A DNA stretch of 15,081 nucleotides from Tiamatella sp964451715 (GCA_964451715.1 CAYVIZ010000028.1:1-15081), one strand, 5' to 3'. Counted from the first letter of the stretch, positions 6,508-13,703 are shown. Notes: generated by a model from the letters alone, not told the origin. Numbers and translations are program-made.

Positions 6508-7059
6508 ATGAAGGTGCCTGAAGCGTTTAACTTGATAATAACACACCTGCCGACGTATCGGAACTATATAGTGGCTAGAAGGCAGGTTCTAGACATACTT
6601 AACAAGCCCATAATAGTTGATGTACAGCCCAACATAATGTTCCTCAGGGTAGACGATCCCGATAAAGCTGTGGAGGCGTTCAAAAGGGTTCTAGCGGAGA
6701 AGGATACTCCTATACTGAGAGTCATACCTGTCGACAAGGTTGCAGAGCCGTACGTGGAGGAGGTAGCTGACAACGTTAGAAGACTATTCTATGAGAGGTG
6801 CGGGGAAGAATCCAGCTTCGCCATAAAAATGGATGGCCACCTATATAGCAGGGATCCCGAGAAGGGGAAAGGGTGGATCCCCCGGGAGGACGCCATAAAA
6901 AGCATCGCAGCTTTAATAGATAACCCCGTCAACCTATCTGATCCTCAGTGCCTTGTGTATATCAAGATAGTGCAGCTCTACGGATACACTGAGCTTGCAG
7001 CCATTACGGTCGGAGCTCCCAGCAGGATACTTTCCATACCCAAGATGAAGGGGTACTAG
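6508..7059 (+). CDS. THUMP-domain RNA-binding protein (Tan1/COG1818-like)
   Basis: This protein of 183 residues probably binds tRNA. An alpha/beta N-terminal part (about 1-75) precedes a THUMP-like region (about 78-178), which includes CGEESSFAIKMDGHLYSRD, a charged GKGWIPRE loop, and the C-terminal strands YIKIVQLYGY and AAITVG. No methyltransferase, deaminase or PP-loop catalytic domain is fused. This matches the Tan1/THUMPD1 group, which serves as tRNA adaptor for the cytidine acetyltransferase that makes ac4C. The pairing with that acetyltransferase is family knowledge and the partner gene is not in the window. GGAGGT (6500-6505) is close to ATG 6508. GTG 6514, with 8 nt spacing, is an alternative start two codons later. 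The next gene starts 1 nt after its stop. Confidence 0.75.
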   Translation: MKVPEAFNLIITHLPTYRNYIVARRQVLDILNKPIIVDVQPNIMFLRVDDPDKAVEAFKRVLAEKDTPILRVIPVDKVAEPYVEEVADNVRRLFYERCGEESSFAIKMDGHLYSRDPEKGKGWIPREDAIKSIAALIDNPVNLSDPQCLVYIKIVQLYGYTELAAITVGAPSRILSIPKMKGY

Positions 7060-7060
7060 A

Positions 7061-8500
7061 ATGGCGCGTTTATTCGGAACGGCTGGAATAAGAGGCAGGT
7101 ATCTAGAGAAGGTGTATCCAGAGCTGGCTTATAGGCTGGGGCTGGCTGTAGCCTTCTATGTCGGTGGCATAGGAACTGTAACCGTAGGACACGATATACG
7201 TACTACAAGCCCGCTTCTATCACAGCTTGCTGCTGCAGGATTGATGGCGGGGGGAGTCGACGCTATTTACCTGGAAATGGTCCCCACGCCTGTTCTAGCT
7301 TACAGTGTAAGCCATACGGGAAGCAAGTCGGGTATAATGGTTACTGCGAGCCATAACCCTCCACAGGATAACGGGCTCAAGGTATTCGACGAGAAGGGAA
7401 TGGAGTACACAGAGAGCATGGAGAGGGACTTGGAGAGCCTCATAGGATTGTCCGACACGTCAAGACTGCATGCTAGCTGGGACAAGGTAGGCCGCCTGGT
7501 TATAGGGAACGAGGTGCAGTCTAGGTACATAAGGGATATAATCGAATTGATGGAAGAAGGCAGGGAACCCTTGAGAAAACCTAAAATAGCAGTGGACTGC
7601 GCTAACGGCGCCGCCAGCGGTGTGACTCCTAGAATAATGAGAGCCCTCGGCGCTGATGTCATCTCACTCAATTGCCACCCGGACGGAACCTTCCCGGGTA
7701 GGAGCCCCGAGCCCCGGAGCGACGTTCTTGAACCCTATGCTGTGAGCGTATCAAAACTTGGCGTGGAGGCGCTGCTGGCTCATGATGGTGATGCTGATCG
7801 TTTAGCCCTAGTTATACCCGAGTACGGGTTTGTGAAGCAAGACCTGCTCATAGCGCTTTTCGCGAAGGAGAAGCTAAAAGATAGGAGTGGAACTATCGTC
7901 GTATCAGTCGACGTGGGCCTCGAGGTTGAGGAGATAGTTGAGTCTATGGGAGGACGTATTGTGAGGGCCAAACTGGGGAAGATACATGAGAAGCTTAGAG
8001 ACATACCGGGTGCTCTGCTTGGAGCGGAACCGTGGAAGCTTATAGACCCTGAGTGGGGCTTATGGGTTGACGGTATATATGAGGCAGCTCTAATAGCTAA
8101 GATAGCGTCCTCCTCTAAGAAGAGGCTTGTAGACCTCTTCAGAGAACTCCCCTTCTACCCCAGCGCGAGGGTCTCCCTGAAGGTGCCGTCCGACGATGAC
8201 AAGGAGAGGCTTTACGGTTTCGTGCGGGAAAGACTTATAAACGAGCTGGGGAGAGGGCACGTGTACATATCTGAGCTGGATGGAGTTAAAATAAGATGGG
8301 ACAATGGATCATGGATTCTTTTAAGGAAGAGTGGTACCGAGAGTAAGATAAGGCTTTACATGCAATCCAGAGAAAAGAAAGGGTTAACGGATTTGCTGAA
8401 TAAGGCTAAGGATATAGTGTTAAAAGAAGCCAGAGTTAATGGTGTGACTATAACAGGTATGGAGGAACATGTGAGCCTTGAAAGGCTTGGAGATAATTAA
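7061..8500 (+). CDS. Phosphohexomutase, phosphoglucosamine mutase type (GlmM-like)
   Basis: This is an alpha-D-phosphohexomutase of 479 residues that interconverts hexose 1- and 6-phosphates. By similarity to archaeal enzymes the substrate is likely glucosamine phosphate, on the route to UDP-GlcNAc, but glucose or mannose phosphate is possible. All four family loops are present. The phosphoserine loop is TASHNP (phospho-Ser 97), the Mg loop is HDGDADR (Asp 242, 244, 246), the sugar-specificity loop is GAEPW (321-325), and the phosphate loop is RKSGTESKIR (422-431). The sugar loop is unusual. Most relatives have GGE followed by SGH, or GGEP-x-G in archaeal GlmM, while here Gly is replaced by Ala and the loop is shorter. 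The gene begins 1 nt after the THUMP gene, so the two are one transcript. Confidence 0.9.
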   Translation: MARLFGTAGIRGRYLEKVYPELAYRLGLAVAFYVGGIGTVTVGHDIRTTSPLLSQLAAAGLMAGGVDAIYLEMVPTPVLAYSVSHTGSKSGIMVTASHNPPQDNGLKVFDEKGMEYTESMERDLESLIGLSDTSRLHASWDKVGRLVIGNEVQSRYIRDIIELMEEGREPLRKPKIAVDCANGAASGVTPRIMRALGADVISLNCHPDGTFPGRSPEPRSDVLEPYAVSVSKLGVEALLAHDGDADRLALVIPEYGFVKQDLLIALFAKEKLKDRSGTIVVSVDVGLEVEEIVESMGGRIVRAKLGKIHEKLRDIPGALLGAEPWKLIDPEWGLWVDGIYEAALIAKIASSSKKRLVDLFRELPFYPSARVSLKVPSDDDKERLYGFVRERLINELGRGHVYISELDGVKIRWDNGSWILLRKSGTESKIRLYMQSREKKGLTDLLNKAKDIVLKEARVNGVTITGMEEHVSLERLGDN

Positions 8501-8510
8501 TTTTCCGAGT

Positions 8511-9269
8511 CTAGCCCGAGTCTCTCGTGTCTTTCTTGAGGCCATACCTTTGAATTATCTCGTATAACCTTTTAGGGTTCTTTGTGTAGAACCTTGTTTT
8601 AATAACGTTCCTACCCTGCCTCTGGACAACCTCGACGAACCTTCTCTTCTCACTATAGTTTACTTCCACGTCATCATTTAGGGGGAATGGAATAGGCTGT
8701 TGTCCTATAATTCCCCCTACCAGTATACCCTTGTCGGTAACCGTATATGACGTAGGCATGTTTATAGTGACTAGGTGTCCTGCCCTCCTTATTAGGAATA
8801 TCCTACCAACCCAGCTTATTATAAAGCTACCCTCGAAATAGAGTAGGAAAGCTAGGAAGAACGCTATTGAATGATCCGAGACATAGGATGACAATGTATC
8901 GCCTATAGATGGCACGTATTTCCACAGCGTGAAGAAGTATATCATCACTATGAGGCTTGGAAGCATCATCGTCTTCATAGTGTTCATCTGGTCAGCCATG
9001 TCCTTCGATATTTCTTTATCCTCCATCATTATCTCCCTAGCATTTTTCTCCTCTATGAACTTCTTAGCCTTCTGGAGATCCTCAACGGAAACCTTTCCTT
9101 TGCTAGCCTTTGCCTTGTTCAGCTTCGCCATTGCTACAAAGTAGATTATGAAGAATAACAGTATGATGTAACTGTAGTACTGCCTGAAGAAGGCGGCGGC
9201 TAGGCTAAATACTATTATTGATATTTGGGACATAAGGGCTTGCTTCCATCCATATTGAACCATAGACAT
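8511..9269 (-). CDS. DUF2208-like polytopic membrane protein with C-terminal PH-like domain
   Basis: This is a membrane protein of about 252 residues, conserved in crenarchaea as far as I can recognise (DUF2208-like) and of unknown function. From the chosen start, two hydrophobic helices lie at about 12-47. A charged helical cytoplasmic segment follows (about 48-95, rich in Lys/Glu and ending in a Met-rich MNTMKTMM run). Two more helices lie at about 97-115 and 130-152. The C-terminal part has beta-rich segments such as SYTVTDKGILVGG and ends in NPKRLYEIIQRYG, which recalls bacterial PH-like domains. ATG 9284 has no ribosome site. ATG 9269 has GGTGA (9279-9275) 5 nt upstream and is preferred. 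It follows the amidohydrolase gene on the same strand after a 25-bp inverted repeat. Confidence 0.7.
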   Translation of the reverse strand: MSMVQYGWKQALMSQISIIVFSLAAAFFRQYYSYIILLFFIIYFVAMAKLNKAKASKGKVSVEDLQKAKKFIEEKNAREIMMEDKEISKDMADQMNTMKTMMLPSLIVMIYFFTLWKYVPSIGDTLSSYVSDHSIAFFLAFLLYFEGSFIISWVGRIFLIRRAGHLVTINMPTSYTVTDKGILVGGIIGQQPIPFPLNDDVEVNYSEKRRFVEVVQRQGRNVIKTRFYTKNPKRLYEIIQRYGLKKDTRDSG

Positions 9270-9289
9270 GTTGGTCACCGTCATTTGAT

Positions 9290-9314
9290 ACGATACAGAC
9301 TGTTATTGTATCGT
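9290..9314. repeat. 8-bp perfect inverted repeat between amidohydrolase and membrane-protein genes
   Basis: The arms ACGATACA (9290-9297) and TGTATCGT (9307-9314) are exact reverse complements separated by 9 nt. The repeat starts at the last base of the amidohydrolase stop codon and ends about 20 nt before the likely start of the next gene. As DNA it has the size of a dimeric regulator site. As RNA it gives an 8-bp stem. Neither role is proven. Confidence 0.6.
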
Positions 9315-10211
9315 TAGATTACGCGTCTTATAATATCTTTCCTATCAACCCTCTTAACCAATGCAACCCTCATGTCCTGTGAGTCAAGTATACCATTAGA
9401 GGAGGCGTCTATAAGCAGGTAATCGGCCTTGAAGCCCTCGTCTATAACAGGAGGGTTAATACCAGTATACTTGTACGGGTTATAGAAGAATCCCCGGAGG
9501 ATCCATGATACGAAGGAGGAGCCGCGTAATCCCTGGTAGCGGCCGATCAAGTAGACGGTTTCAAGATCCCGCCATACACTGGGTACCTGCCATGCCGCGT
9601 TGTCACTGCCTATCATTATATCTAACCCGCCTTCATAGAAATGGCGTAGAGGGGGTATGCCTGTTGAGTGGAACAATGTGCTTCGAGGGCATACTGCTAC
9701 CGGTATTCTCCTCTCTGATAGAAGGGCTATATCATCCNNNNNNNNNNNNNNNNNNNNNNNNNNNNNNNNNNNNNNNNNNNNNNNNNNNNNNNNNNNNNNN
9801 NNNNNNNNNNNNNNNNNNNNNNNNNNNNNNNNNNNNNATAACTAGAGACACACCAGTAGACTCTATATAGTTTAAAGCCCTGGAATACGCGTTTATTTTC
9901 TCTCTCCAATCAGCCTTGGAAAGTAGAACATGTTTCAAGCCTTTGGGAGGAGCTACTAGCTCGTGCAAGCTCTTGTCCACACCATATTCCGGTATCATGA
10001 AATCAGCTAGGTGTGTATGCGAGTTAGCTGGGGCGGGTACTAGGACTGCATGGGAAAAATCTTCATAGTGAGCAGGACACATTGAAGGGTTTTCTATGGA
10101 GGCTAGGATGCCTTCTTCTATGAAAATACACTTGTCCTTCTCGGGATGGAACTCTGTTCCCCTAAGCAGTCCACCTACTCTGATAGCGGTAGTCACTAGA
10201 GTCTTCACCAT
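9314..10211 (-). CDS. Amidohydrolase (SsnA/COG0402-like), interrupted by an assembly gap
   Basis: This is one gene seen in two pieces. The N-terminal piece (10211-9838, 124 codons) has the metal-binding HxH motif NSHTHLADF (H65, H67) after a typical beta-sandwich start. The C-terminal piece (9736-9314, 141 codons) has DDIALLSERRIPVAVCPRST, then MIGSDNAAW with the catalytic/metal Asp, then the closing segment NPPVIDEGFKADYLLID. Family members deaminate or dechlorinate ring compounds or release formimino groups. Substrate cannot be told here. The His normally just before the CP of the sixth strand is Val in this protein, as in some iminohydrolase-like branches. The strand carrying HG-x-H falls in the gap. 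ATG 10211 has no clear ribosome site. GTG 10196, with GGTGA 8 nt upstream, is possible. Confidence 0.82.
9738..9837. other. Assembly gap of 100 Ns
   Basis: Exactly 100 Ns lie inside the amidohydrolase gene. Two leftover bases upstream and one downstream mean the two open pieces join in frame only if the true gap is a multiple of 3, so 100 is a placeholder. From the missing motifs, I expect some 60-110 residues (about 180-330 bases) to be absent. Confidence 0.95.
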
Positions 10212-10319
10212 AGCTAGCGGAGGTAGTCAAGTTATGTCTGTGGAGAACTTGGTTCAAAGCAGGATAAAAATTTGGATGGGGAGTTCTCTGAGGCTTTTCT
10301 GGTATATAGCTAGGGTTGT

Positions 10320-10661
10320 TTATTCTTTGCCTAGACCAGCGTTTATCATTTTCCTCAAGTTCGCTGTATCGAATACGTTACCAGTTATCTTCATCTTGCC
10401 CGTCATAAATGCCTTCATGGCGTCGAGCTCTCCCTTCAACACCTGCTCCAGAACCTGACGGGGCATCTTAAGGGTAGCTATGGGGCTCTGGTGTTTGCCT
10501 TCGACGATTTTTAACTCTCCATTAGAGATCTCTAAATAAAACTCGTCTCCTTCATCCGTTACGAACTGGTATACCTTGTTCCAGTTTGAGATTTCGGGTA
10601 TTTTCTCCTTAGCCTTCTGGAATATCTCCTCTATAACTGGTTTGAATTCGTCTAGAGCCAT
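10320..10661 (-). CDS. Stand-alone SCP2 (sterol-carrier-like) lipid-binding protein
   Basis: The product is a single SCP2 domain of about 113 residues. It is a small alpha/beta protein with a hydrophobic tunnel that binds fatty acyl, isoprenoid or other lipid chains. Typical features are the N-terminal helix, the strand pairs YQFVTDEGDEFYLEISNGEL and SPIATLKMP, then QVLEQVLKGELDAMKAFMTGKMKITG, the helix-strand region diagnostic of the fold, and a final helix. ATG 10661 is chosen over GTG 10670 because AAGGTG (10673-10668) lies 6 nt before the ATG and contains the GTG. It lies 125 nt downstream of the radical SAM gene on the same strand and 108 nt before the amidohydrolase. A role in presenting lipids to a neighbouring enzyme is an inference. 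Confidence 0.85.
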   Translation of the reverse strand: MALDEFKPVIEEIFQKAKEKIPEISNWNKVYQFVTDEGDEFYLEISNGELKIVEGKHQSPIATLKMPRQVLEQVLKGELDAMKAFMTGKMKITGNVFDTANLRKMINAGLGKE

Positions 10662-10756
10662 TTTTGACACCTTCTACTTCCAGTTTGTTTGGATAGCTCA
10701 GGTTTATGAACTTGTGGGAAGGGGAGTAATAAAGTAGTTATAATGCAAGTTACGTA

Positions 10757-10786
10757 AAAACAGTACAAATTACAGTGGAGTACAGT
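10757..10786. repeat. Three ACAGT repeats just after the radical SAM gene
   Basis: ACAGT occurs at 10760, 10772 and 10782, spaced 12 and 10 bases, in an AT-rich stretch directly behind the radical SAM stop codon. On the minus strand this region also has a TTTTTAC run that may end the transcript. This is weak evidence and may be chance. Confidence 0.3.
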
Positions 10787-12553
10787 CTAGTATATTATGC
10801 CCTTGTATGCTTCTTTATATATGGTGCTGTTCTTTATTATACTCCAGTATTTGGATCTGTTGTATTTTGCTCCAGGCCCTAGGCCTCCCTTCTCAACCTG
10901 TTTCTGGTATTCTTGTGCAGCTATCTTGTATTGTTCTTGTACATAGTCCCTGTAGAGTTCGGGCATCACATTGAATGTGCAGAAGGGGATTATCCGGCCG
11001 TCCGGCATTAGGTAGTGTATATTGCATCTTCTAACCCTGGTTACATCATAGTTATAGGGGTCCATGAAGTGCATCATTCCTAGGAACATCATGTTGTAAT
11101 GCAGGTCGCCTAGGGCGTCATAGTTCCTCTTGACGAAGATGTTGTATAACAGTTTTGTGAAGCTCAGATTCTTGGGCAGCTTCTCGGAGTCAACAAATTT
11201 CCTCAGGTCAACCATCATCCTTATAGCCTTCAACTTCTTGTGGCTGGCCTTCTCCATCTCTATCCTCTTCTCGTCGAGGTATTCTATGAAGCCTTCAACG
11301 TCAAAGAAGCTCGTTATAGGCACATAACGTATGGGTAGGCCTTCCTCGTCTCTCTCAACGAACACGTAGGTTCCTGCGCCGCACATGGGGTGGTTAGCCA
11401 TGCAGAACTGCTCCGTTCCACTCATCGCCTCAACGAACTTGGAGAACTTGGCGGCTACGGGTATAGGGAACCACGCCTCACGGGGTATCTGTCCCTCTGT
11501 CTGGTTTTCTATGTTTATTATAGCATCCGCTATAGTGATCCTCATTTCTTCTCTTTCGTGCTTCTTCATCTGGCCTGTAAGTGAGACGGGCTGGAAGTTT
11601 ACGCTTCTAACTATGTCTATATGCTTGCCTGCAAACTTTATTATATCACCCATCTCGTGGTCGTTAACCCCCTTTATAAGCGTGGGTACTAGAACAACGC
11701 TAGTCATACCCGACTTCCTGAACACCTCGAATATGAATGGAACCTCCCAGTGGTTCTTCCAGTTGGTCTTGGGTGTGACTCCGTCGAAACTCATGTATAC
11801 CGTGTTAACGCCCGCCATCCTCAACTGGCGTGCATACTCTACTGCCTCGACTGGGTTCTTAAAGTATAACTCCGCGAATTTTATGCCGTTTGTATTAAGC
11901 TGTACATGCCTAACGCCTTCCTGTTTAAGCAGTCTTACGATCTCTACAAGGTCTTCACGCATTGTGGGCTCTCCGCCGGTTATCTGTACCGCCATGGTGA
12001 CGCCCTGTCTCTTGTATCTCTGTATCATGTACCTGATCTGCTCGAGCGATGGCTCGTAAACGTATCCTGCCTTCTCCGCATAGTAGAAACAGTACCAGCA
12101 GCTTAGGTTGCATTTGTTTGTAACCACTAGATTCGCGAGAGCAGTATGGTTCTCATGCATAGCGCAAAGACCACAGGAGTAGGGGCAAGGGGCACCGACC
12201 CCTACATAGGGTTTTCTAACGCCTTTACCGGTCTCCTCGTATTTCATAAACCTCCTGTACATTTCCGCGTCAGCGAAGTAAAGCTCCTCAGTCTCTCCGT
12301 GTTCGGGGCATATCTTTCTGATGTATACCTTGCCGTTCCTCTCGAACACCCTTGCTGGAAGAAGCCTGTAGCATACAGGGCATATACTTGTAGTTATATT
12401 GAGGTGCTTCTCCCCATTCCTCAGTTGAGGCAGTGGACCGCCTAGTTTTATTTTACGGCCAGCTATGGAGACGTATACATCACCGTTCTCGTCTACTGAC
12501 ACCTTGCTGGGGGGACTCAGTATCCCTCTAGGATTAACTGTGTTAACTGCCAT
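10787..12553 (-). CDS. tes: Radical SAM protein of the tetraether lipid synthase (Tes, MJ0619) group
   Basis: The likely role is C-C coupling of phytanyl tails of diether lipids to form membrane-spanning tetraethers, acting at the cytoplasmic face. The protein has 588 residues. Motifs in order are a rubredoxin-like N-terminal site CPVC...CPEHG (C58, C61, C82), CPYSCGLC (C123, C127, C130) followed by HENHTALAN, the radical SAM motif CNLSCWYC (C148, C152, C155), GGEP (193-196) and LNTNGI. Further cluster cysteines lie in CMANHPMC (384, 391) and at C510 and C525. This layout of several Fe-S clusters plus a mononuclear Fe site is that of Tes. Other COG1964 radical SAM enzymes share much of it, so a paralogue acting on a related lipid is possible. 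The start is ATG, with AAGGTG 7 nt upstream. It is divergent from thioredoxin and followed by the SCP2 gene. Confidence 0.78.
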   Translation of the reverse strand: MAVNTVNPRGILSPPSKVSVDENGDVYVSIAGRKIKLGGPLPQLRNGEKHLNITTSICPVCYRLLPARVFERNGKVYIRKICPEHGETEELYFADAEMYRRFMKYEETGKGVRKPYVGVGAPCPYSCGLCAMHENHTALANLVVTNKCNLSCWYCFYYAEKAGYVYEPSLEQIRYMIQRYKRQGVTMAVQITGGEPTMREDLVEIVRLLKQEGVRHVQLNTNGIKFAELYFKNPVEAVEYARQLRMAGVNTVYMSFDGVTPKTNWKNHWEVPFIFEVFRKSGMTSVVLVPTLIKGVNDHEMGDIIKFAGKHIDIVRSVNFQPVSLTGQMKKHEREEMRITIADAIINIENQTEGQIPREAWFPIPVAAKFSKFVEAMSGTEQFCMANHPMCGAGTYVFVERDEEGLPIRYVPITSFFDVEGFIEYLDEKRIEMEKASHKKLKAIRMMVDLRKFVDSEKLPKNLSFTKLLYNIFVKRNYDALGDLHYNMMFLGMMHFMDPYNYDVTRVRRCNIHYLMPDGRIIPFCTFNVMPELYRDYVQEQYKIAAQEYQKQVEKGGLGPGAKYNRSKYWSIIKNSTIYKEAYKGIIY

Positions 12554-12587
12554 TTACAACACCTTGCTATCACCAGGGTTATATACA

Positions 12588-12596
12588 TTTAATATA
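12588..12596 (-). promoter_or_regulatory. TATA box of the radical SAM gene
   Basis: TATATTAAA on the minus strand predicts a start near 12567 and a leader of about 14 nt that still includes the AAGGTG ribosome site. A second TATA-like TATATAA overlaps at about 12579-12585. Confidence 0.45.
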
Positions 12597-12634
12597 ACTA
12601 TCTCCCCTTTATCAGGGTAAAAAGGTAAAACGCT

Positions 12635-12643
12635 ATTATTTTA
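12635..12643 (+). promoter_or_regulatory. Candidate TATA box of the thioredoxin gene
   Basis: TTATTTTAA, about 40 nt before ATG 12680, predicts a start near 12665 with a leader of about 15 nt that includes GGTGG. Together with the minus-strand box at 12588, it makes the 126-nt spacer a divergent promoter region. Confidence 0.4.
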
Positions 12644-12679
12644 ACCCGCAAGCCAATCCCACCCATAGTGGTGGCATGA

Positions 12680-13087
12680 ATGAAGAAGCTGGCTATTGTG
12701 GCGGATAAGCTGGAGGAAAGAGCGGAATTCCTAGAACTCAAGTTTAAGGACCCCATAGTAGAGGTTAATAGGCACAATATAGACGAGTTTATAGGAAACA
12801 ATAGAATACTCTTCCTGTTCTTCACAGCGGAATGGTGCGGACCTTGCATTTCATACCTCTCTACATATAGAGACCTCGCTATAGAACTGGCGAGGCCTGG
12901 CGTCATGTTCGGAAAAGTAGACGTTGACAAAAGCGCTGATATAGCTGACAGGTACATGATAGACCACATACCGAGTATTGCCGTTATTATGAAAGGGAAA
13001 CATGTAGACACTCTCATTGGAAGCATGTCTAAGGAGAAACTAAGAGAGAAGTTAGACTCTTACATAAAACTCGAGGAAACCGGATAA
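12680..13087 (+). CDS. Thioredoxin
   Basis: This cytoplasmic dithiol oxidoreductase has 135 residues. The redox motif is EWCGPC (C53, C56) after the strand ILFLFFTA. The cis-proline is IPS (P98), and the usual DVDKSADIADRYMI and final helix follow. A charged N-terminal extension of about 25 residues precedes the thioredoxin fold, which is common in crenarchaeal thioredoxins. ATG 12680 follows GGTGG by 5 nt. It is transcribed away from the radical SAM gene across a shared promoter region. The next gene starts 12 nt after its stop, so the two probably form an operon. Confidence 0.92.
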   Translation: MKKLAIVADKLEERAEFLELKFKDPIVEVNRHNIDEFIGNNRILFLFFTAEWCGPCISYLSTYRDLAIELARPGVMFGKVDVDKSADIADRYMIDHIPSIAVIMKGKHVDTLIGSMSKEKLREKLDSYIKLEETG

Positions 13088-13099
13088 CCGGTGTATTCA

Positions 13100-13534
13100 A
13101 TGAATCTATATGAGCTCTTATGGAACGCTGTGAAGGGAGAGGATATAGAGGCCTTCAAAGAATTCATATTCGAACTTAAGGGAGGAGATCATATTGCTGA
13201 AAGATTAAATCTACTAGGATATGATATAGAAGAATTGTCCAGGGATATTCTCAGGAAAATACCGTTGCCTGTAAGATTTGTGGCATTCCTCGAGGAGCTA
13301 CTTTCTGCATTAATAGTTGAGGCGGCTAAAATTGAGGTCTCCATACCTTATGAATGCAGTTTGCTTAAAGGGTTTCTAGAGGAGAGGCTTAAAGTGGTAC
13401 TATCACTAAAAAGGGATCTCCTACAAGAGAAAAAGGAGTATGGTCTCAACCCATCTTTTATATCGAAATCAAATATATTAACTGACTCATGTATAGACCT
13501 GTATAATAGTTTTTTAAAACTGTGTAAATCATAG
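13100..13534 (+). CDS. Unrecognised mostly helical protein
   Basis: I do not recognise a family for this protein of 144 residues. It appears almost all alpha-helical and acidic to neutral. Long Leu-rich stretches (for example RFVAFLEELLSALIVEAAKIEV) suggest a helical bundle rather than a membrane segment. Cysteines occur at about 84, 129 and 142, but not in a metal-binding pattern. ATG 13100 is preferred over GTG 13091, since GGTG (13090-13093) overlaps that GTG and sits 6 nt before the ATG. It is most likely cotranscribed with thioredoxin. Base composition is more AT-rich than the genes to the left. Confidence 0.65.
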   Translation: MNLYELLWNAVKGEDIEAFKEFIFELKGGDHIAERLNLLGYDIEELSRDILRKIPLPVRFVAFLEELLSALIVEAAKIEVSIPYECSLLKGFLEERLKVVLSLKRDLLQEKKEYGLNPSFISKSNILTDSCIDLYNSFLKLCKS

Positions 13535-13703
13535 CCAACCTCTATTTTCAACAACGACAATTTCACGTAGAAATGTAAAAATATGGTATTACCTTATCGC
13601 CGCCCTTATAACGATATTCTACCATACTCACCTATAGGGTTAACCACCGATTAAATGAACTGTAGACAAAAACACTATTAGCCCTCTAAAGGGTGATGTC
13701 TGA
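13535..13703. other. Intergenic region with candidate promoter of the secreted-protein gene
   Basis: No gene is seen in these 169 bases. They hold a GGTTAACC palindrome (13638-13645), a TATA-like GATTAAATG near 13649-13657 that would give a start around 13680, and a near-palindrome CCCTCTAAAGGG (13682-13693) touching the GGGTGATG ribosome site of the next gene. Confidence 0.35.

Noticed and set aside
9505..9870. Plus-strand open frame running through the N block
   Set aside because: It is open only because Ns hide stops. The minus strand on both sides encodes amidohydrolase motifs.
10212..10319. Possible tRNA: GCGGAGGTAGTCAAG resembles a tRNA 5' end and GGTTCAAAGC resembles a T-loop
   Set aside because: No matching acceptor 3' strand, no anticodon stem of proper size, and the T-loop lacks its stem. 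The region is better read as the spacer and promoter of the amidohydrolase gene.
11385..12059. 224-codon open frame on the plus strand opposite the radical SAM gene
   Set aside because: It spans the antisense of the radical SAM cluster motifs, is Ser/Thr/Ile-rich without recognisable domain, and arises from codon bias of the real gene.
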